NCBI RefSeq assembly: GCF_007421815.1
Contig: NZ_VLNT01000017.1
Span: 1-51,392, forward strand
DNA from: Aeromicrobium piscarium
GTDB lineage: Bacteria; Actinomycetota; Actinomycetes; Propionibacteriales; Nocardioidaceae
Direction of reading: 5' to 3'
Length of the DNA: 51,392 nucleotides
Shown here: positions 6,733-15,047 of the stretch, piece after piece
Numbering within the stretch: position 1 is the first letter of the stretch
Layout: each line of letters begins with the position of its first letter
Notes under the pieces: generated by a model
The model's database searches: none
The model's input: the letters and a program-made list of their open reading frames with translations, nothing else
What the model was told of the DNA's origin: nothing
Made by a program: the position numbers and the translations under genes

Positions 6733-9306
6733 TCAGGACCAAGCGGAACGCACGAGAGTGTGCACGGCGGCGGGAGCGAGGCCCGCGCTGGCCGCCAGGG
6801 CCGCCTCTCCCGCCGGTGAGTCGGCGGCGTGCAACGTGGACGGACCGAACCAGCGCGCCCAGCTCTGGGCGAACGCCTCGCGCCGATCGCGACGACGGGC
6901 GAACTCTCCGGGCACCGCGTACCAGGTGTGACCGACCGGATGGGCCCGCCCGAAGAGCACCGCCCATCCGGCTGCCGCGCCGGCGGGCGGTGCGAGCTGA
7001 CGAGCGACGAGGTAGCGCGGGACGGTGATCGGAGCGAGCAGCTCCTCGAGGGCCTGCGCGAAGATCCCGTCCTCGGGCTCGTCCCGCAGTGAGAAGCGGT
7101 AGGCCCCGGTCGCGTCGACCAGGACCTCGACTCCGGCGGCACCCGGCGCGTACAGACCGCCGAGAGCGAGTGCGTCGGCGACGAGGTAGGCGTGCGCGAT
7201 CAGGCCGTCGTCCCGCGCGGCCTCGCGGGCGGCGCGCCAGGGGTGCCGCCGCACCTTCTCGCCCTCGACGCCGTGCTCACCCATCCGGGCCCACGGAGGG
7301 GCCGGCTCAGCTCGGGGAGCATCGACCATCGGGACGGACGCGCCCCCGTCCGCGACGACCCGAAGGACCGTGCGGGACCGGTCCTCATAGGGCTCACCCA
7401 CCCGCCAGCGCCGGCCGATCACCTCGCGGTCCTGCGCACGTACCGCCATCGCGTCGTTGATCGCCGCCAGATCAGTGAGGTCCGGCGGCACGTAGGGAGA
7501 GAACCGGGCGTCCACATGGGGTACGCCCGAGACGATCTGACCGTCATCGTCGACACCGAAGTAGCCATCGTGCTTCCGCACGAAACGCCGCCAGTCGCTG
7601 TCACCGCCGGGGTGATCGTGGGCGACGCAGACGACGCTCCAGGTGAGCGCCACCTTCCGGCTCCAGTCCGGGTCGATACGCAAGGCCCGGCCTCGGGTCT
7701 GGATGACCGCGGAGCTCGTGCTCGCCGTCGACAGATCGATCAGCGTGGTGACCTGCTGGGCGTCCCAGCCCTCGCCGAGCAGCGCTCGAGTGCCGACCAA
7801 CACCTGACAGTGGCCCTCGCCGAAGAAGTCCGTGACCAGCGGCACCCACCGCCGACTCGTCCAGGGCCCGGCGAGCTCGACCAGATCAGGTGCACCCTCG
7901 ATCTCCCTGGGCTCGAGCCGGCCCGCGATCTCCGGTCGCCGCGCGGCGATGAACGCCAGCAGGCGGTCGACGACGGGCGGTCGCGCAGCGACCGTGCGTC
8001 CGGTCATCAGTACCGCGTCGACGGGCGCATCAGCGAGGCCGGCCATCACCTCGAAAGCCGACCCGTGCTCGGCCGGCGCTCCTTGCAGAGCCGCCGCGGA
8101 CGTCGCGCTCGCGCGTTCAAAGTCGCACACCACGACCGCCCGCAGCCGCTCCCCCAGCGCGATGTGCTCGATACCCACGATCTCGGCAGCGGCGCGCATC
8201 TTGCTCACACTCCGGCTCAGCACCCGGTCCACCCGCGACTGCGCGGGACGCGAGACCCCGCGGCGTGAGGCCTGCAGTCCGATACCGGGCAGTGCGGCCC
8301 TCAGATCGTCGATCACCGCCTCGTCCACCGGGTCCTCACTGTGCCGGAGGCAGCCGCCGACCCAGTCGTCGAGGAGCGCGGACCAGTCATCGGTCGACAA
8401 CGGGACCCGGTGCTCCTCGGTGAGACGGGCACCCTCAGGGAGGGCCAGCAGACCCGCATGAACGAGGCGGAGCGCCGACCGCGCCAGCTCGGGCTCCTCC
8501 CGCGCGAAGGTGTTCCAGCCGACCGGCACCTCGCCGAATCTGCGGTCACACCACATCAGGAGCGGTGTCGTGCCGTAATCCGGGTCCAGCAGCTCGGTCG
8601 TCAGCTCGGCGAACCGTCGCGAGGAGTCGTCGAGCCAGCGGTCCTCGTCGGCATCGGGCGTGGTGAGCCACGCCAGTTCCGCGAAGGGCGCGAGATCGCC
8701 TTCGCGCACCGCGGCCGGGATCGACGCGCTGTAGACGATGTCGCCGAACAGCTCCTCCACCTGCGCCGCCTGCCGCTTCGACAGGGTGCCCGGCGGCGTG
8801 GCGGTGAGGCCGAGGACGTGCGCCTCCGGCATCTCCGCCAGCACCTCGGTGAGCAGTGCGCCCCACGTCTCCAGCAGGTGATGGCACTCGTCCAGGACGA
8901 CCGTCACCGGGCCGGCGGCGTGGAGCGCGGACACCAGCGCCTTGCCGTTCTCGTGCAGTCGGTCGACGAGGGGCACTTCCTCCCCGGTCCGCTCGTCGGG
9001 GTCGAAGCTCGCGAGCGACTGGTAGGTGAGGGCGGTGAAGGGGCCGTCGAGATGGCGGGCCGTCGAGACCGGCCGTGAGTCATAGCGCTCCCAGGTCCGC
9101 GTCCACTGGCCCTGGATGGCGGTATTGGGACAGAAGACGACGGCCGGCTGCCCCAGCTCGCGGAGGAACTCCATCCCCAGCACCGTCTTGCCCGCTCCCG
9201 GAGGCAGGGAGACCCAGAGACGGCGGCGGCCCTCGCGACGTCGTTCGGTCAACGTCGCGAGGGCCTCGCGCTGGAAGCGCCGGAGCGCGTAAGGCGCCTG
9301 GCTCAG
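6733..9306 (-). CDS. SF2 DEAD/DEAH-type helicase; CTG start in a CTGA overlap proposed
   Basis: This large SF2 ATPase/helicase (857 residues from CTG 9306, or 839 from TTG 9252) has Walker A PPGAGKT, the DECHH box about 100 residues later, motif III LTATPPG and motif VI QTRGRALRID. The C-terminal 250 residues match nothing I recognise. Codons upstream of TTG 9252 encode APYALRRFQREAL, a Q-motif like RPLRSWQREA in the second helicase (36380-38080), so TTG 9252 is probably internal. No ATG, GTG or TTG occurs in this frame between 9252 and the first upstream in-frame stop, which lies inside the acyl-CoA dehydrogenase gene. CTG 9306 forms CTGA with that gene's stop and has AAGGA 9 nt upstream. 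The substrate is unknown. Confidence 0.82.
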   Translation of the reverse strand: MSQAPYALRRFQREALATLTERRREGRRRLWVSLPPGAGKTVLGMEFLRELGQPAVVFCPNTAIQGQWTRTWERYDSRPVSTARHLDGPFTALTYQSLASFDPDERTGEEVPLVDRLHENGKALVSALHAAGPVTVVLDECHHLLETWGALLTEVLAEMPEAHVLGLTATPPGTLSKRQAAQVEELFGDIVYSASIPAAVREGDLAPFAELAWLTTPDADEDRWLDDSSRRFAELTTELLDPDYGTTPLLMWCDRRFGEVPVGWNTFAREEPELARSALRLVHAGLLALPEGARLTEEHRVPLSTDDWSALLDDWVGGCLRHSEDPVDEAVIDDLRAALPGIGLQASRRGVSRPAQSRVDRVLSRSVSKMRAAAEIVGIEHIALGERLRAVVVCDFERASATSAAALQGAPAEHGSAFEVMAGLADAPVDAVLMTGRTVAARPPVVDRLLAFIAARRPEIAGRLEPREIEGAPDLVELAGPWTSRRWVPLVTDFFGEGHCQVLVGTRALLGEGWDAQQVTTLIDLSTASTSSAVIQTRGRALRIDPDWSRKVALTWSVVCVAHDHPGGDSDWRRFVRKHDGYFGVDDDGQIVSGVPHVDARFSPYVPPDLTDLAAINDAMAVRAQDREVIGRRWRVGEPYEDRSRTVLRVVADGGASVPMVDAPRAEPAPPWARMGEHGVEGEKVRRHPWRAAREAARDDGLIAHAYLVADALALGGLYAPGAAGVEVLVDATGAYRFSLRDEPEDGIFAQALEELLAPITVPRYLVARQLAPPAGAAAGWAVLFGRAHPVGHTWYAVPGEFARRRDRREAFAQSWARWFGPSTLHAADSPAGEAALAASAGLAPAAVHTLVRSAWS

Positions 9307-10493
9307 AGCTTGTAGTCCTTGAGCAGGCTGCGTCCGATGATCATCTTCTGGATATCGGACGTGCCCTCGCCGATCAGCATGAACGCCGCCTCGCGATACA
9401 GCCGCTCGATCTCGTACTCCTTGGAGTAGCCGTAGCCGCCGTGGATACGGAACGACGCCTCGACGACCTCATTGCAGTACTCGCTCGCAACCATCTTGGC
9501 CATGCCGGCCTCGACGTCCATCCGCTCGCCGGCGTCCTTGAGCCGCGCCGCCCGCACGACCATCGAATGCGCGGTCTCGACCTTGGTCGCCATCTCCGCG
9601 ATCCGGAACAGCACCGCCTGATGCTGCGCGATCGGCTTGCCGAAGGTCTCGCGCTGCTGCGCGTAAGCCACACCCAGCTCGAAGGCGCGATTGGCGATGC
9701 CCACCGCGCGGGCACCGACGTTGACGCGGCCGACCTCGACCCCGTCCATCATCTGGTAGAAGCCCTTGCCGGGCTCGCCGCCGAGGACCTGATCGGCACT
9801 GATCTGGTGCTTCTCCAGGATCATCTCGGTGGTGTCGATGCCCTTGTAGCCCATCTTGTCGATCTTGCCCGGGATCGTGACCCCCTGGGCCGTCTCACCG
9901 AAGCCGGGCTCCTTCTCGATCAGGAAGGTGGTCATGTTCCGGTAGACGCTGTCGGCGCCCTCGTCGGTCTTGCACAGCACCGCGACGAGCGTCGACGAGC
10001 CGCCATTGGTCAGCCACATCTTCTGCCCGGTGATCTCATAGCCGTCGTCGACCTTCGTCGCCTTGGTGGAGACCGCCGAGACATCCGAGCCCAGTGACGG
10101 CTCGGACATGCTGAACGCGCCCCGCACCTCGCCCGTCGCCATCTTCGGCAGGTACTTCTGCTTCTGCTCCTCGGTGCCGTGCTGCATCAGCATGTACGCC
10201 ACGATGAAGTGCGTGTTGATCACACCGGAGACACTCATCCAGCCGCGGGCGATCTCCTCGACCACCAGCGCATAGGTGAGCAGCGACTCGCCGAGGCCCC
10301 CGTACTCCTCGGGGATCATCAGACCGAAGATGCCCAGCTCCTTGAGCCCCTCGACGATGTCCGTCGGGTACTCGTCCTTATGCTCCAGGTCCGTCGCGAC
10401 CGGCAGGATCTCCTTCTCCACGAACTGCCGTACGAGCTTGAGGATCTCCTCCTGCTCATCGGTCAGGCCTTCGGTACGGACAAGACGACCCAT
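9303..10493 (-). CDS. acyl-CoA dehydrogenase
   Basis: This 396-residue FAD enzyme introduces the alpha,beta double bond into acyl-CoA thioesters. It shows the ACAD signatures: FSMSEPSLGSD and KMWLTNGG around the FAD site, RIHGGYGYSKEYEIERLYRE, and GEGTSDIQKMI, where the Glu of EGT aligns with the catalytic base of MCAD. The length is typical. ATG 10493 is chosen because of the strong GAGGAG 8 nt upstream; the longer frame lacks homology. The stop overlaps the proposed CTG start of the helicase, so the two are probably co-transcribed. No electron-transfer flavoprotein gene is nearby. Chain-length preference cannot be read. Confidence 0.95.
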   Translation of the reverse strand: MGRLVRTEGLTDEQEEILKLVRQFVEKEILPVATDLEHKDEYPTDIVEGLKELGIFGLMIPEEYGGLGESLLTYALVVEEIARGWMSVSGVINTHFIVAYMLMQHGTEEQKQKYLPKMATGEVRGAFSMSEPSLGSDVSAVSTKATKVDDGYEITGQKMWLTNGGSSTLVAVLCKTDEGADSVYRNMTTFLIEKEPGFGETAQGVTIPGKIDKMGYKGIDTTEMILEKHQISADQVLGGEPGKGFYQMMDGVEVGRVNVGARAVGIANRAFELGVAYAQQRETFGKPIAQHQAVLFRIAEMATKVETAHSMVVRAARLKDAGERMDVEAGMAKMVASEYCNEVVEASFRIHGGYGYSKEYEIERLYREAAFMLIGEGTSDIQKMIIGRSLLKDYKL

Positions 10494-10597
10494 GGGGATC
10501 CTCCTCGGTGTCAGGTGTGATCGTCGCGACTGTACCGCGAGCGGCACCGCGAGTGACCGGCGAGTAGTGTGTTCCGCCTCACGCCTCGCCCACCTGG

Positions 10598-10665
10598 ACC
10601 GAGATCTGCTCCCCGTTCGTCGACCACCGGAGCTCTCGGTTGACGAACGGGGAGCACATCTCGGT
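10598..10665. terminator. 68-bp palindrome, family A (ACCGAGAT-TGCTCC)
   Basis: Two 24-nt arms (10598-10621 and 10642-10665) pair with one mismatch around a loop that contains a smaller near-palindrome (ACCGGAGCTCTCGGT). It abuts the EamA stop codon, so it probably forms that transcript's 3' end. A related element lies at 29614-29688. There is no T-tract. Confidence 0.75.
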
Positions 10666-10666
10666 T

Positions 10667-11542
10667 CTACGCCGGTGCCGGCGGCGGCACCCGTCTGCCC
10701 TGCGCGGAGATGACGACCACCAGTCCGCCGAGGATGAGCGCGAGCCCGACATAGGTGCCCCACGGCAACGCCTCACCGAGGAAGACGGCCGCGAGCATCG
10801 CCGCGGTGGGCACTTCGAGGAGCAGCGCCAAGGAGATCACCACCGGCGTCATCACCGCCAGCAGATGGTTGATGATCGAGTGGCCGAGGAACTGCGCGCA
10901 GAGCACCACACCGGCGATCAACCACCAGTCGCGCCCCGAGATCCCCGTCAGTCTCACCCCGAGAGCCACGCAGAGCGCGGCGGTCGTCACCGAGCACACC
11001 CCGTAGACGCAGAAGGTGTACGTCGTGGTGCTCATACTCGCTCGCGCTCGACCGCCGGCCACGACGTAGAGGGCCGCGAACAGCCCTCCCGCGAGCGCCA
11101 GCGCATCGCCGATCAGCGCATCGCGCGAGACACCGAGGTCCACGCCGGTGATCGCGAGTACCCCGGCGATCGCCAGCGCGCACCCGGCGAGAACGACCGG
11201 TCCGGTGCGTGTGCCGCGGAAGGCCTCGATCACCACCACCCAGAGCACCTGCATGGAGACCAGCGCGATCGCAGCGGCCACCGAGGTCAGCTTGAGCGCG
11301 GCGATCCAGGTCGCGAAGTGTCCGGCCAGCATCACGCCGGCGAACACCACGAGTCCCCACCTCCTGCGTCCCAGGCGCATCAGGTCACGACGGCCGGCCG
11401 TCAGGGCGAAGGGCGCCAACAACACCGTGGCGGCCGCATTGCGCCAGAAGGCGATCGCCAGCGCCGGTGCCGCGATAGCCGCCATGAGCGGTCCCGAGGC
11501 CGAGACGCCGAGGATCGCCACCGCCAGCAGGAACACGCTCAC
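10667..11542 (-). CDS. EamA/DMT-superfamily transporter
   Basis: This 291-residue integral membrane protein has about ten hydrophobic segments arranged as two EamA repeats, each with the typical Gly-rich helices (for example AGCALAIAGVLAITGVDLG). It is expected to export or exchange a small metabolite; the substrate is unknown. GTG 11542 (VSVFLLAVAIL) is chosen because it begins directly with the first membrane segment and GGGGAG lies about 9 nt upstream. A far longer open frame upstream is antisense to the MgtE-like gene. It is divergent from that gene, with an 87-bp gap. Confidence 0.88.
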   Translation of the reverse strand: MSVFLLAVAILGVSASGPLMAAIAAPALAIAFWRNAAATVLLAPFALTAGRRDLMRLGRRRWGLVVFAGVMLAGHFATWIAALKLTSVAAAIALVSMQVLWVVVIEAFRGTRTGPVVLAGCALAIAGVLAITGVDLGVSRDALIGDALALAGGLFAALYVVAGGRARASMSTTTYTFCVYGVCSVTTAALCVALGVRLTGISGRDWWLIAGVVLCAQFLGHSIINHLLAVMTPVVISLALLLEVPTAAMLAAVFLGEALPWGTYVGLALILGGLVVVISAQGRRVPPPAPA

Positions 11543-11617
11543 GGGAACAGTCTCCCCGGCGTGCGCGGAGCACCGGATCCCGCCTCCGTCACATCGCCAC
11601 CCATCGGGACCCGTGGC

Positions 11618-11623
11618 TAGAGT
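11618..11623 (+). promoter_or_regulatory. -10 hexamer TAGAGT of the MgtE-like gene
   Basis: TAGAGT ends 6 nt before GTG 11630, consistent with a leaderless mRNA. Confidence 0.55.
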
Positions 11624-11629
11624 TCTACC

Positions 11630-12892
11630 GTGAGTACGACCACCGGACGCATCTTCCTGTCCCGCATCGTCGGGCAGGCGGTCTTCGACCCCGTGGGCGA
11701 TCAGGTCGGCAAGCTCCGCGACGTCGTCCTGGCGGTCCGCACCGCCCGCCAACGGCCCCGTGTCCTGGGTCTCGTCGTCGAGATCCTGGGCCGCCGACGT
11801 GTGTTCTTGCCGATCATGCGGGTCACATCGATGGACTCCGGTCAGATCATCACCACCGGTGTCCTCAACCTGCGTCGCTTCGAGCAACGCCGCACGGAGA
11901 CCCTCGCCGTCCACGAACTGTTCGACCGCACGGTCTCCTTCGGAGAAGGGCTCGAGGGCACGGTCTACGATCTCGCGATCGAGTCCGATCCGCGACGAGA
12001 CTGGTACGTCTCGGATGTCGCGGTGCAGGAGAAGGGCAAGCGCTTCGGCCGACGCGGTGCGAGCCACGTACTGGAGTGGGACGAGGTGAGCGGTCTCGCC
12101 CAGGACGAGAGCGGACAGGGTGCCACGCATCTGCTCGCGACCATGGACGAGATGCGGCCCGCCGACTTCGCGAGCGCCCTGCGCGATCTCACCCCCAAGC
12201 GCCGGCTCGAGATCGTCGCCGAGCTCGGGGACGAGCGCCTGGCCGATGTCCTCGAGGAGATGCCCGACGCTTTCCAGGCCGAGATCCTGGGCGTCCTCGA
12301 TCCGGATCGTGGCGCCGACGTCCTCGGCGAGATGAACCCGGACGACGCGGCCGACCTGCTCGGCGGCCTTCCCGCGAAGACCGCCGAACAACTGCTGCTG
12401 CTGATGGAGCCCGAGGACGCCGACGATGTCCGGCGACTGATGGAATACGAGGACCGCACCGCCGGCGGCATGATGACCACCGAGCCGGTCGTGCTGCTCC
12501 CGGACGCGACCATCGCCGAGGCGCTGGCGCTGATCCGCGAGCCGGAGCTCCCGCCTGCGCTGGCGGCGATGATCTATGTGTGCCGTCCACCCGTGGAGAC
12601 GCCCACGGGCAGGTTCCTGGGTGTCGTGCACTTCCAGGCGCTGCTGCGAGAACCACCCTCCACCCTCGTGGGAGCGATCGTCGACAATGACATCGACTGG
12701 CCGCGCCCAGAGACCTCCCTGGCTCAGGTCTCGAGTCTGCTCGCGGCCTACGACATGGTGGCGCTCCCGGTGGTGGACGAGAACCAGCATCTGCTCGGCG
12801 CCGTGACCATCGACGACGTCCTCGACCATCTGCTGCCCGAAGGATGGCGCGAGCAGGACGACACCGCACTGGAAGGGGGCCTGATCCGATGA
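11630..12892 (+). CDS. PRC-barrel / MgtE N-domain / CBS-pair protein without channel
   Basis: This 420-residue soluble protein resembles the cytosolic half of MgtE magnesium channels. It has a PRC-barrel-like N terminus (to about 170), the MgtE intracellular helical domain (FASALRDLTPKRRLEIVAELG onwards, about 180-285), and a pair of CBS domains (GGMMTTEPVVLLPDATIAEAL and LPVVDENQHLLGAVTIDDVL). The MgtE transmembrane domain is absent. It is the counterpart of mycobacterial Rv1232c. The stop overlaps the start of the DUF1003 membrane-protein gene (ATGA), suggesting that the two work together, perhaps sensing Mg2+ or nucleotides. That is inference. Confidence 0.9.
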   Translation: MSTTTGRIFLSRIVGQAVFDPVGDQVGKLRDVVLAVRTARQRPRVLGLVVEILGRRRVFLPIMRVTSMDSGQIITTGVLNLRRFEQRRTETLAVHELFDRTVSFGEGLEGTVYDLAIESDPRRDWYVSDVAVQEKGKRFGRRGASHVLEWDEVSGLAQDESGQGATHLLATMDEMRPADFASALRDLTPKRRLEIVAELGDERLADVLEEMPDAFQAEILGVLDPDRGADVLGEMNPDDAADLLGGLPAKTAEQLLLLMEPEDADDVRRLMEYEDRTAGGMMTTEPVVLLPDATIAEALALIREPELPPALAAMIYVCRPPVETPTGRFLGVVHFQALLREPPSTLVGAIVDNDIDWPRPETSLAQVSSLLAAYDMVALPVVDENQHLLGAVTIDDVLDHLLPEGWREQDDTALEGGLIR

Positions 12893-13395
12893 CCGAACGA
12901 GAGCGCGCACGCCTGGACCAACCACGCGACCTGCGCCGGTCGCTGCGACCACGCCGCGACCCCGATCCCGAGCGCTTCGGTCGCTTCGCCGAGGGGGCCG
13001 CGCGATTCCTCGGCACGGCGACCTTCATCGCCTGGATGACGATGTTCATCGCGGCGTGGCTGGCGTGGAACATCCTCACGCCGCCGTCCTGGCGCTTCGA
13101 CTCCTATCCCTTCATCTTCCTGACACTGATGCTGTCCTTGCAGGCCTCCTACGCTGCACCGCTGATCCTGCTCGCGCAGAACCGCCAGGAGGCGCGGGAT
13201 CGGATCACCGCCGAACAGGATCGTGAGGCCGCCAGCCGGTCCCATGCCGACATGGAGTTCCTCACGCGCGAGGTCGCCAGCCTGCGACTCAGCCTCGGCG
13301 AGGTCGCGACACGCGACTTCCTGCGCGGCGAGCTCCGCTCCCTCATCGCCGAGATGAAGGAGCCCGAGGACGACGCCCCCGACACCCCGCGCTGA
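12889..13395 (+). CDS. DUF1003 membrane protein
   Basis: This 168-residue protein has a charged N terminus, two transmembrane segments (FIAWMTMFIAAWLAWNIL and FIFLTLMLSLQASYAAPLIL) and a polar, probably coiled-coil C terminus. It fits the DUF1003 family, whose function is unknown. ATG 12889 overlaps the preceding stop (ATGA), which decides the start over an upstream alternative and implies translational coupling to the MgtE-like protein. Confidence 0.9.
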   Translation: MTERERARLDQPRDLRRSLRPRRDPDPERFGRFAEGAARFLGTATFIAWMTMFIAAWLAWNILTPPSWRFDSYPFIFLTLMLSLQASYAAPLILLAQNRQEARDRITAEQDREAASRSHADMEFLTREVASLRLSLGEVATRDFLRGELRSLIAEMKEPEDDAPDTPR

Positions 13396-13402
13396 CCAGG
13401 TA

Positions 13403-13441
13403 CCCGTTGAGTGTGGGGGCACCTCACGCACACTCAACGGG
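13403..13441. terminator. palindrome with 13-bp perfect arms (CCCGTTGAGTGTG)
   Basis: CCCGTTGAGTGTG (13403-13415) and CACACTCAACGGG (13429-13441) flank a 13-nt spacer. It begins 7 nt after the DUF1003 stop and precedes the mrp promoter, so it probably terminates the upstream operon. Confidence 0.7.
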
Positions 13442-13466
13442 GTGTCGGTGCGGTTTCGACGGCACG

Positions 13467-13472
13467 TACGAT
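13467..13472 (+). promoter_or_regulatory. -10 hexamer TACGAT of mrp
   Basis: TACGAT ends 7 nt before ATG 13480. This supports that start rather than the in-frame GTG/ATG codons upstream. Confidence 0.6.
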
Positions 13473-13479
13473 AGGAATC

Positions 13480-14622
13480 ATGGCTGCCGTGACTGAGGAC
13501 CAGGTCCGCGAGGCGCTCTCCGCCGTCAACGACCCGGAGATCAAGCGTCCCATCACCGAACTGGGGATGGTCGACACGATCACCATCACCGACGAGACGA
13601 TCACCGTCCGTCTGCTGCTGACCGTCGCGGGCTGCCCCCTCAAGGACACGCTCAACCGCGACGTGACGGCCGCGGTCGCCAAAGTCGCCCCGGCGCACCT
13701 CGCCACCGTGGACATGGGCGTCATGACCGATGAGCAGCGCAAGGCCATGCAGGAGCACCTGCGCGGTGGCCGCGCCGAGCGCGAGATCCCCTTCGCCCAG
13801 CCGGGCTCGCTGACCAAGGTCTACGCCATCGCCTCCGGCAAGGGCGGCGTCGGCAAGTCCTCGGTGACCGTCAACCTGGCCCTCGCGATGGCACGCAGCG
13901 GACTCAAGGTCGGCATCGTCGATGCCGACATCTACGGCCACTCGATCCCCGACATGCTCGGGCTCGGCGACCAGCGTCCGACACAGGTCGAGGAGATGAT
14001 CATGCCCGTGCCCGCGGCCGAGGGCATGAAGGTCATCAGCATCGGCATGCTCAAGCCTCGCAAGGACCAGGTCGTCGCCTGGCGCGGACCGATGCTCGAC
14101 CGCGCACTCGTGCAGATGTTGGCCGATGTGTACTGGGGCGATCTGGACGCGCTGTTCCTCGATCTTCCCCCCGGCACCGGCGACATGGCCATCAGCCTCG
14201 GGCAGCATCTGCCCGGTGCGGAGGTCATCGTCGTCACCACACCCCAGCAGGCGGCCGCGCAGGTCGCTGAGCGCGCCGGCACGATGGCCTCGATGATGCA
14301 CCAGCGGGTCGTCGGCGTCATCGAGAACATGTCGTATCTCCAGCTGCCGAGCGGCGAACGCATGGAGGTCTTCGGATCCGGTGGTGCCGACGAGGTCGCC
14401 ACCAAGCTGAGCTCTCGTCTCGGCTACGACGTCCAGGTGCTCGGCCGGGTGCCGCTGGAGGAGAAGTTCCGCGAGGGCGGGGACTCCGGCGATCCCATCG
14501 TCGGAGCCGATCCCTCGGCCCCTTCGGCCGTCGTGCTGCAGGGCGTCGCCGATGCCCTCAGCGGTCGGCAGCGGGGGTTGGCGGGCATGCAGCTCGGGTT
14601 GTCCCCCGCCGGCCGGCTGTGA
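13480..14622 (+). CDS. mrp: Mrp/ApbC-type P-loop ATPase, iron-sulfur cluster carrier
   Basis: This 380-residue protein has an N-terminal DUF59/MIP18-like domain (1-90, with the conserved Cys in TVAGCPLKD). A deviant Walker A ATPase follows (GKGGVGKS, 120-127; DADIYGHS; FLDLPPGTGDM). The family delivers Fe-S clusters to apo-proteins. The C-terminal CxxC that bridges the cluster in E. coli ApbC is absent; the region reads IENMSYLQLPSGERMEVFGSGG, as I recall for other mycobacterial Mrp proteins. tatB follows 17 nt downstream. It corresponds to Rv1229c. Confidence 0.93.
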   Translation: MAAVTEDQVREALSAVNDPEIKRPITELGMVDTITITDETITVRLLLTVAGCPLKDTLNRDVTAAVAKVAPAHLATVDMGVMTDEQRKAMQEHLRGGRAEREIPFAQPGSLTKVYAIASGKGGVGKSSVTVNLALAMARSGLKVGIVDADIYGHSIPDMLGLGDQRPTQVEEMIMPVPAAEGMKVISIGMLKPRKDQVVAWRGPMLDRALVQMLADVYWGDLDALFLDLPPGTGDMAISLGQHLPGAEVIVVTTPQQAAAQVAERAGTMASMMHQRVVGVIENMSYLQLPSGERMEVFGSGGADEVATKLSSRLGYDVQVLGRVPLEEKFREGGDSGDPIVGADPSAPSAVVLQGVADALSGRQRGLAGMQLGLSPAGRL

Positions 14623-14639
14623 CCCGCGGAGCCTGACCC

Positions 14640-14948
14640 GTGTTCGGGATGGGATGGCCGGAGATCGCGGTCATCCTCATCGTGGCGATGATCGTCTTCG
14701 GTCCGGACCGGTTGCCGGAGCTGGCCCGCCAGTCGGCCCGCTTCCTGCGGACCGTCAAGCAGATGGCCGACAACGCCAAAGCGGATCTGCAGCGTGAGGT
14801 CGGCGACGACTGGAAGGACCTCGACCCCCGCCAGGCGGTGCGCGAGGTCCTCGCCGAACAGGACCGCGATGCCACGCCGCCGCCGGTACCGCCCGCGCGA
14901 ATCCTGCGTCCCGGAGAGATCCCCCCGTACGACGACGAAGCCACCTGA
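14640..14948 (+). CDS. tatB: Sec-independent translocase subunit TatB
   Basis: This 102-residue protein has the TatB layout: a short N-terminal membrane helix (MGWPEIAVILIVAMIVFGPDRLPEL), the conserved hinge FGPDRLPELAR, an amphipathic helix, and a polar Pro-rich tail. It works with TatA and TatC to export folded proteins. The GTG start has no strong SD; it follows mrp by 17 nt and may depend on read-through translation. TatA and TatC are not in the window. Confidence 0.93.
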   Translation: MFGMGWPEIAVILIVAMIVFGPDRLPELARQSARFLRTVKQMADNAKADLQREVGDDWKDLDPRQAVREVLAEQDRDATPPPVPPARILRPGEIPPYDDEAT

Positions 14949-14982
14949 CCTCGCTCACCTCCCCGCCTGCTCACCTGTTGGC

Positions 14983-15030
14983 GGTAGGCCATCAACCCTT
15001 CCCTCACCGGGGTGAGGTTGATGGTCTACC
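14983..15030. terminator. family B palindrome (GGTAG-CCATCAACC), copy 1
   Basis: GGTAGGCCATCAACC (14983-14997) pairs with GGTTGATGGTCTACC (15016-15030) with one mismatch. The interior also pairs (CCTCACC with GGTGAGG). It lies between convergent tatB and the glutaminase gene, so it is a likely bidirectional transcript end. Confidence 0.7.
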
Positions 15031-15047
15031 ACTACCGGGGCGGAGGG

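Noticed and set aside
4952..6967. A 671-codon open frame on the minus strand opposite the LPGTG-protein gene
   Set aside because: It is an antisense shadow created by high-GC codon bias. The plus-strand frame has a signal peptide, family match and sorting signal, and the minus frame has none.
13411..13479. Upstream in-frame start for Mrp at 13411
   Set aside because: It would begin inside the 13403-13441 palindrome. The promoter at 13467-13472 and family alignment place the start at 13480.
12748..14301. A 517-codon minus-strand open frame opposite DUF1003 and mrp
   Set aside because: Its translation has no recognisable motif and it lies over two well-supported genes.
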